Source of the DNA: Nematostella vectensis
Taxonomy: Eukaryota; Cnidaria; Anthozoa; Actiniaria; Edwardsiidae
DNA: 64,000 bases
Assembly: GCF_932526225.1 (NCBI RefSeq)
Contig: NC_064042.1
Location: 6,565,540-6,629,539, forward strand
Reading direction: 5' to 3'
Numbering within the stretch: position 1 is the stretch's first letter; each line of letters opens with the position of its first letter. The position numbers and the translations under genes were made by a program. A model generated the notes under the pieces. It was not told where the DNA came from. It did no database searches and saw only the letters and a list, made by a program, of their open reading frames with translations. Positions 1 to 33,399 of this stretch are shown here, in pieces.

Positions 1-48
1 GCATTTGCATTGAATACGGCTCATGGATAATACGGCGTTTGAACTTAG
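1..48. repeat. One arm of a dispersed foldback repeat
   Basis: The first 48 bases (gcatttgcattgaatacgg, then a run ending gtttgaacttagcc) are nearly identical to sequences at 15564-15617 and 52534-52582. The 52.4-kb copy is a full palindrome; here only one arm is in view. Confidence 0.8.
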
Positions 49-389
49 CCTTGGGGGACACAAGTCTCCCTCTCAACCGGTCTGGACTCGCCACACTAGA
101 ATGCCCTTGAGCCCCAGTTACTGGGTCTAAAGCGCTACAATGGAGACTAGGGGGACAACGAATAGTCGCTCTGCTAAAAAGTTATTTCCATGAAGGGCAA
201 GCATGCAAGGTTTATTGATGGCACGCTTTACCTTTCTGCTTCTCACTCACTGCACTCGACATTCTCAGTATACTAATTACTTAAATGCTAGTTCCAGGCT
301 GTGTTTTTAAATACTGCTGAAATGTGTTTCATAACTAGTTGCTGTAGGCACGGTTCGAGCCTTGTTTATGTGGTTCGCCCTTGCCATAC
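49..389. other. Intron, no recognised feature
   Basis: Lies 3' of exon 20 of the mosaic gene. No MANSC continuation was found on either strand, so the next exon should be left of the window. Confidence 0.5.
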
Positions 390-21942
<21,553 letters not shown>

Positions 21943-24900
21943 TACATTCCACAACATTCACTCGATTAAACCAACGTTTTCTTCGCAATGGCATCGATAC
22001 AAGCCTTGTAAAGGCATCACAAGACTAGCCACAAGACTCCAGAATATTCTCTTTTTAGTCCATATCGCAGTCACTTCCCTTGAGTTGACTCTACGGAGGG
22101 ATGCTACATTTAAAATTTCATGCCCGTCAGATATGTTGTACAAAGCGAGGACGAAGTTTGATCCCGACTCATCAGTAGCAGAGGGAAGGCCATGACATCA
22201 CAACGATGAAATCTTGAAAGATCATAATAATTACGTCATGGAACCACAACGGTGTCTTCACAAACGCTGTATTTTACGCATTCATCGCTCCTTTCAAAAC
22301 GAAAAGGAGGGAAGGTTGAAGCGAGGTTGTCGCTTCGAGAATGAACAAGAGGTTTGTTGGTTTTTTACACAAAAATGGTGGCAACATAATAACATGACTT
22401 AAAGTGTTCCGTTTATTGAAAGAGAGAATAGAGACTATGCACCGTAAAGGATTTAACGAGACCGTGAATAGGGAGCAGGTTAATGAATTAACTCGTTCTT
22501 GACACCCTGACGCTCCTCAATTGCCCGGAGACAACAAACAATCAAAACATTACCATAACACACAATCTCAACGAAAATCTTTCTAACTTGGAAGAATTAA
22601 CGCATTTCCCTCAAAATTCCATGACAAGTGATAGTTTTTAAAGCCTTTTGGAGTTAATGAATTCTTAATTGATCTTACTGCGTGCTTGCTGGTGCATTGA
22701 ATGGAGAGCTTATCTGTGCTTAGTAGCGTTTGACACTTTATTCATGACACATAATAAGATTTCTGCTGCGTTCAAGTGACCCCAAGCAAGAAAAATGACC
22801 TCATCTCCCTCTCTTTCACTTCCATCGCTTACTTATTGTTTTTTTATAAAAATATATTTTGATATAGTTTGTGTATATTCTTTATTGGCTACAGATAAGT
22901 AAGTTCTCTTTAAAAAAAGAGCACCAGTCAATCCACGAATCTATGCTGTGTTGTTTTGTTAGTTTAAGGAGCGTTCTAATTTGTTTAAGAAGGTCAACAA
23001 ATTTATCCAGCCCTTCACATCGTGAAATTGGAGTAATAAAAATCATCTCAAAATCTAATAAAAACATCTCAGCTCAGAGGATATCTTCATTAGATAATAT
23101 CAGTACACCAGAGATATGAAGATAGATTTGTACTTGTTTGTGAAAGGTGTGGATCAAATATATAGCCTTGATTTAGCGGATATTTTAACTCTTGTTTTTC
23201 CGATGCCTATGAATTGTCTTAAACGGCCCCTTGTCTAGAGAGTCTCTGTTTAAAATATAATTTAATCCAATACTCCTTGCTTGATAGTTATTTGACACTT
23301 TTATGTCTTATGGACCTGGTAGTAGTGTAGTAGTGGTAGCATTATTTCTTTTTGTTTGGTAGTGGGCGGGGACTTTAGCATTGCTGCCATGTGTCAAAGA
23401 ACTCTTACTAGCATAGTTCTGGCTCTGGTTCTGGAAGGAGACAGATATCACCAATATCAAGTACCAAGCGAATCTTAGTATTCGCTGCGTAAACGCCGAT
23501 TTATGCAAGGACATTTCATATGAAAATATACGAAGTTTTGATATCCTTGTTTATTGATTCCCTCGCCGTCGTCGATACCATTGGCCAACTTAAGATTCAC
23601 GACGGCGGAGGGACGACGGCAGACACGTATTTCTTCGCGCGCTAAAAGAAAATTGTGGTCGCGCAAAATGAAATTTTGAGACAGACAGACGGACAAGACA
23701 GAGAAGCGTAATCCATGACCTGTTCAATAGATGTTGAACCTGCGTATGTGACCTGTATAGCGGGTACAAGACCTCGTCCCTCCCACAAAAAGACCTACGC
23801 ACTACTCCATGTCTGACCTCTATGATTCCATATTTAGTCAAAAACGGAAAGAAATGAAAGCTTTGAGAATGCAGGGGTGTTTTTAATTCCATTTAACATA
23901 CCATTTAAAATATTGATTTAGCTATTAGTTCAGTAGCAATTCCCTTTGCTTTTGGCTCAGAAATGATTCTATATCGATGTTCATGTCGAAATCCCTTGAC
24001 AGCGTGTGTCAAAAGGATTACCTGATTGGTACAGGGTCACAGAAATGTGAACTCAATCAATGGCTTCCTGTGGTTGCTCTCGCCGGATTCCCTGGTACGA
24101 GTGAAAGGAATTTTGGGTCGACTCCATTGAATTTAAAACAGCTAAAGAGACAGCTATCTTGGTATTTCATAATATTCCTTTTTATCTCAGTTACCATAGA
24201 GTTTAAGTAAGGTTTAAAATACCGAGGACGGAGGCAGTTTGCCGTATAACAGCCTGAGGTTGCAGGCTTATTCCATGAACTATACCTGGTAAAAACAATT
24301 TTAACTGAGGGATAAGAGAGAAAACTCAATAAAAGTCCAGATTATTATTGACATGCAAAAAAAAAAACCCGAGGGTTACCCCCCCCCCCCCCCCTTGTTG
24401 CCAAAAATGGGTCATTTCTTTTTAAGGAGTCTTTAAATACTATGCTTTTTCCATATGATACTAGGACTGCGCACCAACAACCCCCCCCCCCCCCCCCCCC
24501 CCTTAGCCAATCCTTGGAATGCGCCTGTATGTCATCGTTAGGGCTGTCCATAAATTGCTAGGCAACTTTTGTTATCTCGAGCAACATTCAATCCTTTAAG
24601 CAACTTTAATTATTTATTATTTATAGCAATTTTCTTCTCTTTTCAACAGCTTTCTTGTCCTACGACACTTCACAACTTCGAGACGACCATAATTTTATGA
24701 TGTGATGAAGATGGAATATCTGATGTCTTTTTCCACGACTACTATAACAGTTAGCATGCTAGCGCCCAGTGCTGAAAAACGCAAGACTAGTTCCAGTGCC
24801 GCGCGGTTAAACCAGCCTTTTTGTTTTGAAATGGCGGCTTTTTACCGGCGAACTGTCACATTTTGGCGAATGCTAAGAAAACTAGACCAAACCTAAGGCT

Positions 24901-25331
24901 ATAATTTCCTTTATGACTCCCTCGTTATCACACAAATCTGTCATCTTTTGTACAGTATGGTTTTAAAATGCTGATTTGCAGCGACTGAAGTCAGCCTTTC
25001 GTACCTTTTCTCGAATGTTTCAACACTACGATTGTACTTGTTTTCGCCAGAGCACGCGCATGCGCATACGTCATTAAGCACTGGCCATGCTAGCTGGTTC
25101 TAAGAGGGTCAATTCGGAAGTTCCTTTTTCAGGGTTTCGGGATTCCTGTGGCAAGCAAAAAAAGCGAGAAAAGGGGGGAGGGGGCATGTCGATATAAATG
25201 TGATTTTGTAAAACCTGTCAATCCTTCTAGTCTCCTTGGCGCTTTTGCGACTGACAAACGCGGACGGCTGCAAAGGAGACTATAATCCCCCCAAGCTAGG
25301 CATTTATCTATCCGGGCTTTGCGGTATGATA
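21943..25331. other. Intergenic region between two divergent genes
   Basis: Lies between the start of the minus-strand mosaic gene and the plus-strand EMI-EGF gene, so both promoters should fall in it. Contains poly-C runs at about 24379-24396 and 24480-24502. No convincing exon or TATA-type element was identified; short frames here lack splice or homology support. Confidence 0.5.
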
Positions 25332-25437
25332 CTACCCGACCCCAGCCCCAAAGGTAACAAAAATGTCACCACACTGAAGTTAGCCACAAAATTCAACACG
25401 TACGGCCGCATAACAAACATGGAAAACTGTAGTACCA
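25332..25437 (+). pseudogene. Inverted, deleted copy of MANSC exon 10
   Basis: The plus strand reads ctacccgaccccagccccaa, then acaaaaatgtcaccacac and aagttagccacaa. It then jumps to aattcaacacgtacggccgc and catggaaaactgta. This matches the minus-strand exon 10 sequence (about 9665-9530) with an internal deletion of about 30-35 bp covering the NVTLVGG codons. Orientation is opposite to the parent gene and about 15.7 kb away. Confidence 0.85.
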
Positions 25438-25955
25438 CTTAAAAGCAGTCCGACCTTTGTATATTGGTGAAATTTTTATTATTGGATTTGACACTTCAAC
25501 TATTGGTCGATATTGGATTATGACACTGAACATGGCAACCTCATCGAACTAAAACTTCCTGGGTTGCTGAGGCTCTTCATGTGATAAATGTCAGTTGCGT
25601 GCGCGCATTGGCTTATGGGATAGATGATAAGAGTGTGTGCGTTTTGTGTGGAATCTCTTCAAGGTCACGGTTGACGCAAAACAGCGATTATTGACGCAAA
25701 GCTTTGCATCGTTAAACTTACTGTTTCTCCGAACACCACTTGGCACCACGACGAGGTACCCGCGTGTTATATTAATTCAAGGCTGAATTTCAACGATAGG
25801 TATGCGATTTTTATTAGAATTTACACCAAGCTTAAATTCATGATTTCTATTCACACTGTAAGTGTTGATACGACCTCTAACCCTCTATGTGCGTACTATA
25901 GGGTTTCATTTGGTAACAAACAAACGCATTCACTTTTTGCGTGTTAGTTGGGACG

Positions 25956-26071
25956 ATGTCTTGCATTGGACCGATGTCTAGGGCAGATTTGGTGCTATTG
26001 TGTGTTTTGGCTAGCGTCTACACATCCTACAGCTTGGACTTTGTAGAGAAAAATGGCTTGAAACTTAACGG
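25956..26071 (+). CDS. Exon 1: signal peptide
   Basis: ATG at 25956, then [19 protein letters not shown], a good signal peptide, followed by LDFVEKNG. The donor AACGG/GTAGGT leaves phase 2, matching exon 2. Confidence 0.8.
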
Positions 26072-29000
26072 GTAGGTCGAGATTATAGCTGTTGATGGGT
26101 GACGAACTGCATGATGTGAGAATTGGTCGTTATTATTGTTGTTTACGATTAGTATAATAAGGAAAATAAAGTTATCGAAGGGTTAGTTAGTGGATGTGGC
26201 CCTTAAGTCGCTAGATGTTATCCTTAATTTCACGATCACGATATCAATTTTTTCTCAGAACATCCCCAAAAAATTCGACAGCAGAGGGCATTTTTCCATT
26301 TCACCTTAGTATTTTACTTGGGTCGCTGCCCTTGCAATGTTTGTAAAGTATTAATAAACTAGATCTGTCAGAAAAGTCTTCCATGTGGGTTGAGAATGCG
26401 CCTTACATGTTTCACTGCCGTCAATCGATCCTCTAGGGCTAAATCCAATTGTAGTTATTCGTTTGCAAACAAAACAATTTGCTAGCAAACATTGCCATTC
26501 ATCTTTGTTTTAGTACTTGCACATTCGCGTCTCTCGGTTTTCGCGTTGTTTGTTTGAATTTGTGCTGAGCGAGTGACTAGCCAAAACTGCGACTTTTAAG
26601 TCCAAGAAACATGAGGAAAAGGTTCTGTTATCTGGGTCTGTTTGTAGGGTAATAAGAAAAAAGCCTCTGTTCGAAGGGAAGAAAAGAAGAGGATAGATTT
26701 CCACTTATTTTTTCCACAATTCTTCCCAAATCAGCTAAACCAAAAATCAAACAAAACTCGTACAAACACATGGCCTCCTCTTACTTATCGAATAACGAAA
26801 TTTGCGCCTTTCTAGAATGTTTACATGCATAAAACGCATTGTATGACAGCAGCGTGATTTATTTTTGCGGATATTTTACTTGTGTTCCCGCAAAGAAATT
26901 TTTCGGATGAAATTTCACATGCTAGCAAAAAGCTTTTCGAACTGTTCGATACCAATAAAAGTAACTTTAGTTAGAATCTGATTCAGCAATGCCACGTTAG
27001 TTCAGCAGTGCGGTCACTTGTCTACGACCGCAGCGACCTGTGTTCGATACCACCATTTTCTTTTTAACTTTTTTATAATAATAATTAATTATTCTGTTCT
27101 TGACGTGTCATCGCAACGAAAAAAAAAACACTCTCACCATCTTTGATGTGTTCATGCTACGTTCAGTATCCTGTACATCTTTTATGCACACAAGAAAATA
27201 ACTAGGAAATACATATGCATTCACGAGTTGGCTCACAGAGCCTTTTATTACATCACACACACACTCGTAGATAAACAACCTAATGATGAAACATGTTAAA
27301 ATAAAACTAGGAAGGAACCGCCAAATCTCATTAATAGATAACTTTCCTGATAACATTCCTGATTCCTGACTATTTTTTAGCTGAATTTACAAAAAAAAAA
27401 AAAAAACAGACCGAAAACAGATACCCCCCCTATTTTGAGTTTTATACAACCCGTCAAATTCAAACACAGTTGCACCTAGTCAGCGGTATCTTTCCAACGG
27501 TGCTTTGCGGTCCCATCCCTAATCAGTCGTCGCTGTGCTAATTCGAGCACAAATTGATGGTTGCTTGTACTTTTCGTAACAAATACAGCTGTGAGCATAT
27601 TAGGAGAGTGCCTTAGGACATTTTTAAGTCTATTGGGGCATAATTATGTACTGTGCTTATGGATATTTGCAAGCAAAGAAGGATTCATGGGGATTTTTTT
27701 CTTGTTTTGCTTTATTGCCTGGATGAGAAAATAATTTTCTAACGAATAACCACTGTCTTTTCTGAAACCAAATTAGTTTCAAAATCGTTTACTCTGCTAT
27801 TCTGGGTCTGTATGGCCTGGAATTGATTTGTTTGGCTTATGGGTGAAAAGACTTATAAAAAACCGTCTGACATTGGGGGTGATGAGTGTTGACTGGCCCT
27901 CCCCTCGTGAATTTTTCCCTGGATCTTCCAGAATGCTTTGCAATCCGTAATGGCATCAAAGATAGTTTCACATCCCACAAGGGGAGCAACTTCCCACGGA
28001 TGTTAATTATGGTCGGGTCCGCGGACTCCCAGCGGTCATACCCAACCTCTTAGCCGGAATGTCCGATCACCACCTTCGGGAAGTGCGAGACTGTCGGAGA
28101 AACCCAAGATGCCGGTCCGACTTTAGTGCGTGATAACAGATCATGTTACTTTATATGTCATCAGGGGGAGGATTAAAAGGGAAAAAATGGGCAAAAACGT
28201 ACGAGTGAGTCAGCCAGCTAGTTTCCTTATCTCGCCTTAGGAACGCGCGCGTTCATTGTTTTGCGTTTTTTTTCTGGTAATCATAACAGACCGTAAATGT
28301 TTAGCTGGCGCGCACACAGGATTAGCTGAGGGGAGAGTGTAGGGGTTGCGCAGCCATAGGTATTATATGATACCTATCTAAACAATTTATGATGTAATTT
28401 CTGTAGACTCCTCCGTGAGTTTTAATTGAGTATTTAAAGTACTTATCATAAGTAACTTAATGATGAGAATAAATCCATGTAAACCCCAAAAATTGGTAAA
28501 GCAGATATCAGAGACTCTTATCTTTTTTTTCTTAATTTCAGCTCAAACGTCTGTAGGGAAGACATTTCAAGGACTTCTACTTCCTTTCAGCGCAAAAAAG
28601 TGGTGATTTATTACTATACCAGAATTTGTGAATGGTTTGGGATATGCTATTTGAAATCAATGTAAGAGAGTGTTTGTTATTAATTATCCTGGGGGACGGA
28701 AGATATTGAGGGATGGCTCCGAAAAAAGTTCAATTCCTTCTAAGGGGCATACAACGTTTTATGTCAACTAGAGTGATCCCTTCATAGACACAAATATTTT
28801 GGATCACAACAACACAAGTCCAAGGCTATGGGAGTGCCCACGAGACCCTTGCCTTACTCTTAGGAGCGTTTCGAAAACCTAGCAATGATGATTTCACTCT
28901 GGGGTCATATTTAGCAAACAAGTACAGTCAGATAAGTAGGGTGATATCAGTGTAGGAGGGGGAGTCATCTACCCAAATAAAAGAAATCATGAGCTGGGAA

Positions 29001-32000
29001 TGTAGCTTTTCAAAACAAGATTATTTCATGGTTTCTGTCTAAATATCGGTACCCCGATATGGAGGGTGTGTTTGTTTGTTGGGGCTGAAATTTAAATATG
29101 CACATTCAATTTGGGGGCTCCAAAATGTGAAGGGAGCTTAATGAACACTCTCAAAGAATGAGAACACGCAATACGAAATCAATTTGCGCTGCGATACAAT
29201 GACATTATTTAGCTAATAATGTCTCCTGTAATAAGTGTCCATTATTCGGAATAATTAAAGTGTACTTACCCCCCCTCCCCTACCAGTAAGAAAAAAAAAA
29301 GAAAATACACAACTTCTTCTTTTATCACTACATAATTATTAAACATTTTAAAGACCTGTGACGAAGGAGGTGACCGTTCCTGATATAAAGTACGAATGGG
29401 GAGAGAAGCTCTACTGTTGCACGGGATGGGCCAAACGGTCAGAAGAAGACGGGGATTGCTTAAAACGTGAGTGTTACCGGGTGGTGTCCTTGCATGCAGG
29501 GCCTAGCAGGAGGTGGGGCACTGAGGGCATGGTCCCCCCCCCCCAATATTTTCAAAATTTATGGAAATGGCCAGTAGGGGCGTGGCTGAACCCCCCCCCC
29601 CAAAAAAAAAATATAGAAAATTAATCACAAATATTACAAACGAATCTAAACGTCATCAAATGGGTCTTATAAATCTGAACAAAAAGCTAACTTTTTACTC
29701 CTCTTTCAAAAAAGACAAAATCTAGTGAATGCTATGATAAAATACTTAAGATGGACACAGAAAAGCTTTAGCCAAACTCAGACTAGGGAATCTTAATCTA
29801 AAAATAGAAACAGGCAGACACACAAAACCTCCGATTCCAAGAGAGAAGCGTATCTACCAGATTTGTAACACTTTAGAGGATGAAAAACATTTCATGCTTT
29901 TCTGAGTCTCATCCCACTCTGAACGAAAGCAATTATTTTCTGATATCCAATCCCACTACATTTTCTTTGACAATCTTAGTAATGATGATAAAATTCTGTT
30001 CCTTTTTAATAATGTTGACCCTTTTGTGAATAAGAAAGTAGCCCACTTTATATGTAAAACATTTAAATCAAGACCGAATACTCTCATTTAAGCCATATTA
30101 TGTTATGCAATACTATCAATGTAAATGGAATGCAAATAAATAAATGTAAAAATGTAAATGTATTTTGTTTCTGTGTTGTGCCCCCCAATCTTACGTGGCC
30201 TGACACTGTACGTATCTGGTATGCCATTCTATTTTCAGCGATCTGTACGATGGACTGCGATCATGGCCAGTGTGTTGGTCCTGACAGGTGTGAATGTGAT
30301 AATGGTTGGACGGGATACATTTGCGAAAGGGGTAAGTCCAAATGTACATGCCGCCTTTGTTTTAACCTCCCCCTTTCTAATAGTACATTATTCACGCTAC
30401 AACCTCTCTCAGTTGCCTGCAGTAAAACCCAGTTTAGAGTCATTGTCACCAGTTAACTTCCGGTCGATTACGTGAAAATCACCAATTATTTTTTACGGAA
30501 AAAATATTTAAAAATTTTAAACGCAGTTGGAAGTTCCTTGAGGATGTAAATAAAGTTTTAGAGCAGATGGCCTGTTTAATAAATAGCGCAGATTCTAATA
30601 GGTTCTCTTGTCGGTTGAGGTTTCCGTCGGCCTTCCGGAAGTAAACTGATGACAATGCGGCTATAACTGTGACCCGTCAAGGGAAACAGAAAGCTGTTTA
30701 GCACTTGATTTCACATTCTGGCTGCTGTGTTTCTCACACATCTCTATTCGGTCGTTATTCGTTATTCGATCGCTTACTATTCTGTTTAAGACGTCAACGA
30801 ATGTTACCAAGACAACGGCAAGTGCGAGCAAGGTTGCATAAACACTTATGGTTCTTTTCACTGCGGATGCTGGAGAGGTTACAAAGTCAACCCTTCAAAC
30901 GCCTCGAAATGCCTTGGTATGCCTAGAGGGGGGTATTAGCGTGTGTGTGGGGTTGAGGGTAAAAAGTGATCTCGGTATGAGCATGAAAAGATGCCGCGGT
31001 ACGGGGAGGGGCGTCCAAACCATTCAAACAGTCCATGCATGCTTTTAACGTTTTTTTATATATCGAGTTAGAGTTGACAGATATTTTGAAATATTTTCAT
31101 TTTTCGTCAACCAAAACGGAAGAAAGGCTTGGCGAGCACACAAGCGGAGATAGAGGCAGATAAATGGGGGGGGGGGGGGGGGGGGTTCCTGATTATTCTT
31201 TGTTCTTTTATTTACCGTTGTGGGGCCCCTTGTTTTGTAGATGTTGACGAATGTGCAAAGACACCATCACCTTGTCGATGCGTTCAAGAACACCCACAAT
31301 GCAAAGCGATGTGTATTAATACCATTGGAAGTTATAAGTGCGCATGTCATCCTGGATTTCGACTGACCAGTCAGAACGAGTGCATTGGTAAGTTGGGTCT
31401 AAGGAAGGTAAATATATCAACACAAGGTTGAAGTGGTTTTGCGCATCTTCGAAAACAGAGTAGTTTAGTTGGCTTTTCGAACATTAGCCCTTCGTCGGAG
31501 CAAAAAGAAGTGGATAATCAGCCAGGACCGTTTTTAAACCATCATGACTGAACGAGTCGAGTTCGGACTAGATCCGAGCACGCCGCACCACCCGTGTTGG
31601 ATGTTGCACTTTGAGCTCTTTTCATAAGGACCTTAACAATGTCCTTAAAGGGGTTTTATGAAGCGTTCCCCATAGAGGCGTTTAACTCTACTTCCTAAAT
31701 GACGACACTGAACTAATGGACACTTTTCAAGTCCCTATGAGCCGTGTTCCGAGACCCAATGGTTTACGATGAGGGCGCTTGTCCAATGGTCTATGGGCGG
31801 AGGTTTACACGTAGCTCGAGGGACATTTCTTTTTTGTTTCAGATTTGGACGAGTGCCTGTCCGGTTTTACCAACAAATGCGCTCAGGAGTGTATCAACAC
31901 GGTCGGGGCGTACAAGTGCGCCTGCTTCAAGGGATATCAGGGGACCACCGACGACAACATTGAGTGTCAAGGTAAGCTTGCATTTGGTTGACGAAGACGA

Positions 32001-33399
32001 TGATGGTGATGGTGATTGCGGTGGTGATGGTGTTGGTGATCATTTATAGCATAGTTGTTGCTAGTGATGATAGTGGTAGTGGTAGTATGGTGACGTTGAT
32101 GGTTGCTTTGGTGGTGATGGTAGTTGTGATGTTTGTGGTGAAGATGGTGGTGCTGCTACTGTTTATTTATTTGGTTTACAGCATTGTTGTTGCTAGTGGT
32201 GGTTCTAATAGATGATGATGGTGATGGTAATAGGGGTGGTGATAGAGATGGTGATGGTGTTGGTGATAAAGATGGTGCTAGTGATAGTGATGGTAATAGG
32301 GGTTGTGATGGTGGTGGTGTCGGTGATGGTGATAGTGATGATGATGGTGGTGGTAATAGGGGTTGTGATGGCGATGGGGTCGGTGATGGTGATAGTGATG
32401 ATGATGGTGATGGTAATAGGGGTGGTGATAGTGATGGTGTCGGTGATAGTGATGTGGTGGTGATAGTGATGATGATGGTGGTGGTAATAGGGGTTGTGAT
32501 GGCGATGGGGTCGGTGATGGTGATAGTGATGATGATGGTGATGGTAATAGGGGTGGTGATAGTGATGGTGTCGGTGATGGTGATAGTGATGATGATGGTG
32601 ATGGTAATAGGGGTGGTGATAGTGATGGTGTCGGTGATAGTGATGTGGTGGTGGTAGTGGTGATGATGGTGTCAATGGTGGTAAAGATGGAGATACGAAT
32701 ATGATGATGACTGGGTTAGTAATGGTGTTTGTCACGGGCTTCGGGGCAATGTCAGTAAAGTATTGATAGAGAGTCCATGGCCATGATGATGTTTTCAGAT
32801 ACTGTTGCACAGTGGCGGATCTAGGTGAGGGGAGGTATGGACAAGGCTAATATCCATCTTATGTGTTTTGCATGAAGAATTCCTGCGTGATGATGTTTAT
32901 ATGACATGAAATAATGGTGATATGATGATATGAATAAGAGTGATATGATGTTTAGATGTTGACGAATGCCAAAATAACAATGGCGGGTGTGAGCAAAATT
33001 GTGTCAACATTCCGGGGAGCTACCGCTGTAACTGCAACCTGGGCTTTACTCTTCACTTTAACGGCAGGAATTGTACAGGTAAGTGAAATAAGCACCACTC
33101 TTACATCTAGACAGGTGCGAAATACCAACAATACACTGACTGACGGCACTGTGACCGTACAGCAAATATATGGATGTACGCTCCACCACCTGGATGGTTG
33201 GGAAAGCTGTTAGAGAATGCAGGAAGACATTTCTGCTGCAATACATTTCTTAGGATGGGGCTCGTTTTGTAAAAAAATCTTAGGGATTATTTCTAACTGA
33301 TATATGTTGTTTGTTGCTCACTTGGTCTGAAGTGTCTGTAACAAGATAAAGAATTACATTGATTTGTTTGTTGTTGTTTGTTCAACAGCCGAATCTTAG
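25956..33399 (+). CDS. Secreted EMI-EGF-(cbEGF)4 protein, nine exons, 325 aa
   Basis: Exons 25956-26071, 28542-28661, 29354-29466, 30239-30331, 30791-30916, 31241-31387, 31843-31971, 32956-33078 and 33389-33399 join in frame (978 bases with stop). Order: signal peptide, EMI domain over exons 2-3, one EGF, then four calcium-binding EGF domains each in its own phase-1 exon. EMI plus EGF repeats occur in EGFL7/8 and MEGF-type matrix proteins. Only the EMI-EGF-cbEGF order is shared, so no symbol is given. It is probably secreted and calcium-dependent, in the extracellular matrix. The protein ends only three codons after the last EGF, with no TM segment. Candidate polyadenylation signal AATAAA at about 33499. 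Confidence 0.85.
26072..28541. other. Intron 1 of the EMI-EGF gene
   Basis: 2.5 kb. Contains a tRNA-like relic (26985-27060) and, at 28325-28380, a piece of a dispersed G-rich repeat (gcgcagccataggtattat). Nothing else recognised. Confidence 0.5.
26985..27060 (+). repeat. tRNA-like (SINE head) relic
   Basis: Contains a box-A-like ttagttcagcagtgcgg and a box-B-like gttcgatacc at suitable spacing, followed by an AT-rich tail. The acceptor stem does not close, so it is more likely a tRNA-derived SINE remnant than a tRNA gene. Confidence 0.35.
28542..28661 (+). CDS. Exon 2: N-terminal half of EMI domain
   Basis: A strong acceptor (cttaatttcag) leads to SNVCRED, then [20 protein letters not shown]. 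The Cys spacing and aromatic strand are typical of EMI. Phase 2 in and out. Confidence 0.8.
29354..29466 (+). CDS. Exon 3: C-terminal half of EMI domain
   Basis: Codes for [19 protein letters not shown], then GDCLK; the CCxGW motif is the EMI signature. The acceptor (acattttaaag) has a poor pyrimidine tract. The donor AAAAC/GTGAGT is good. Phase 2 to phase 1. Confidence 0.82.
29680..30140 (+). mobile_element. 3' end fragment of a LINE-type retrotransposon
   Basis: Broken frames resemble the C-terminus of a non-LTR ORF2: [20 protein letters not shown], then [25 protein letters not shown] and [10 protein letters not shown] short A-rich tail with ataaataaatgtaaaa repeats follows. It has a premature stop and no RT core, so it is dead. 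Lies in intron 3 of the EMI-EGF gene. Confidence 0.65.
30239..30331 (+). CDS. Exon 4: EGF-like domain
   Basis: [20 protein letters not shown], then [11 protein letters not shown]: six cysteines in EGF spacing without the calcium-binding D-x-D/N-E start. Phase 1 both sides. Confidence 0.92.
30791..30916 (+). CDS. Exon 5: calcium-binding EGF 1
   Basis: Starts [20 protein letters not shown], then [11 protein letters not shown], ending KCL. DVNEC plus the Asn in CINTYGSF fit cbEGF. An NAS sequon lies near the end. Confidence 0.95.
31155..31185. repeat. Poly-G run
   Basis: A guanine run of about 18-20 just upstream of EGF exon 6; length is likely variable or assembly-sensitive. Confidence 0.9.
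31241..31387 (+). CDS. Exon 6: calcium-binding EGF 2
   Basis: [14 protein letters not shown], then [20 protein letters not shown] and ECI. Two extra residues and an extra Cys pair (CRC, QCKAMC) lie between the usual first and third cysteines, longer than the neighbours. Confidence 0.93.
31843..31971 (+). CDS. Exon 7: calcium-binding EGF 3
   Basis: [20 protein letters not shown], then [14 protein letters not shown] and ECQ, with strong acceptor (tttttgtttcag) and donor (CAAG/GTAAGC). Confidence 0.95.
31995..32700. repeat. Purine-rich GATGGTGAT minisatellite
   Basis: Imperfect units with a higher-order period of about 60-66 bp (gatagtgatgatgatggtga and tggtaataggggtggtgat) fill the intron between EGF exons 7 and 8. 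Open frames on both strands are compositional artefacts. Confidence 0.92.
32956..33078 (+). CDS. Exon 8: calcium-binding EGF 4
   Basis: [19 protein letters not shown], then [12 protein letters not shown] and NCT. The acceptor (gatgtttag) is weak, following the minisatellite-rich intron. The donor ACAG/GTAAGT is strong. Confidence 0.93.
33389..33399 (+). CDS. Exon 9: 11-base terminal coding exon
   Basis: Acceptor ttcaacag/CC; with the phase-1 G it codes A-E-S then TAG. It is the only frame-compatible continuation found before the next gene. A longer alternative exon cannot be excluded. Confidence 0.55.

Noticed and set aside
26985-27060. Functional tRNA gene
   Set aside because: Boxes A and B are present but acceptor and anticodon stems do not pair properly.
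31988-32810. Asp/Gly-, Val/Met- and His/Thr-rich frames
   Set aside because: Minisatellite in an EMI-EGF gene intron; open on both strands because of base composition.
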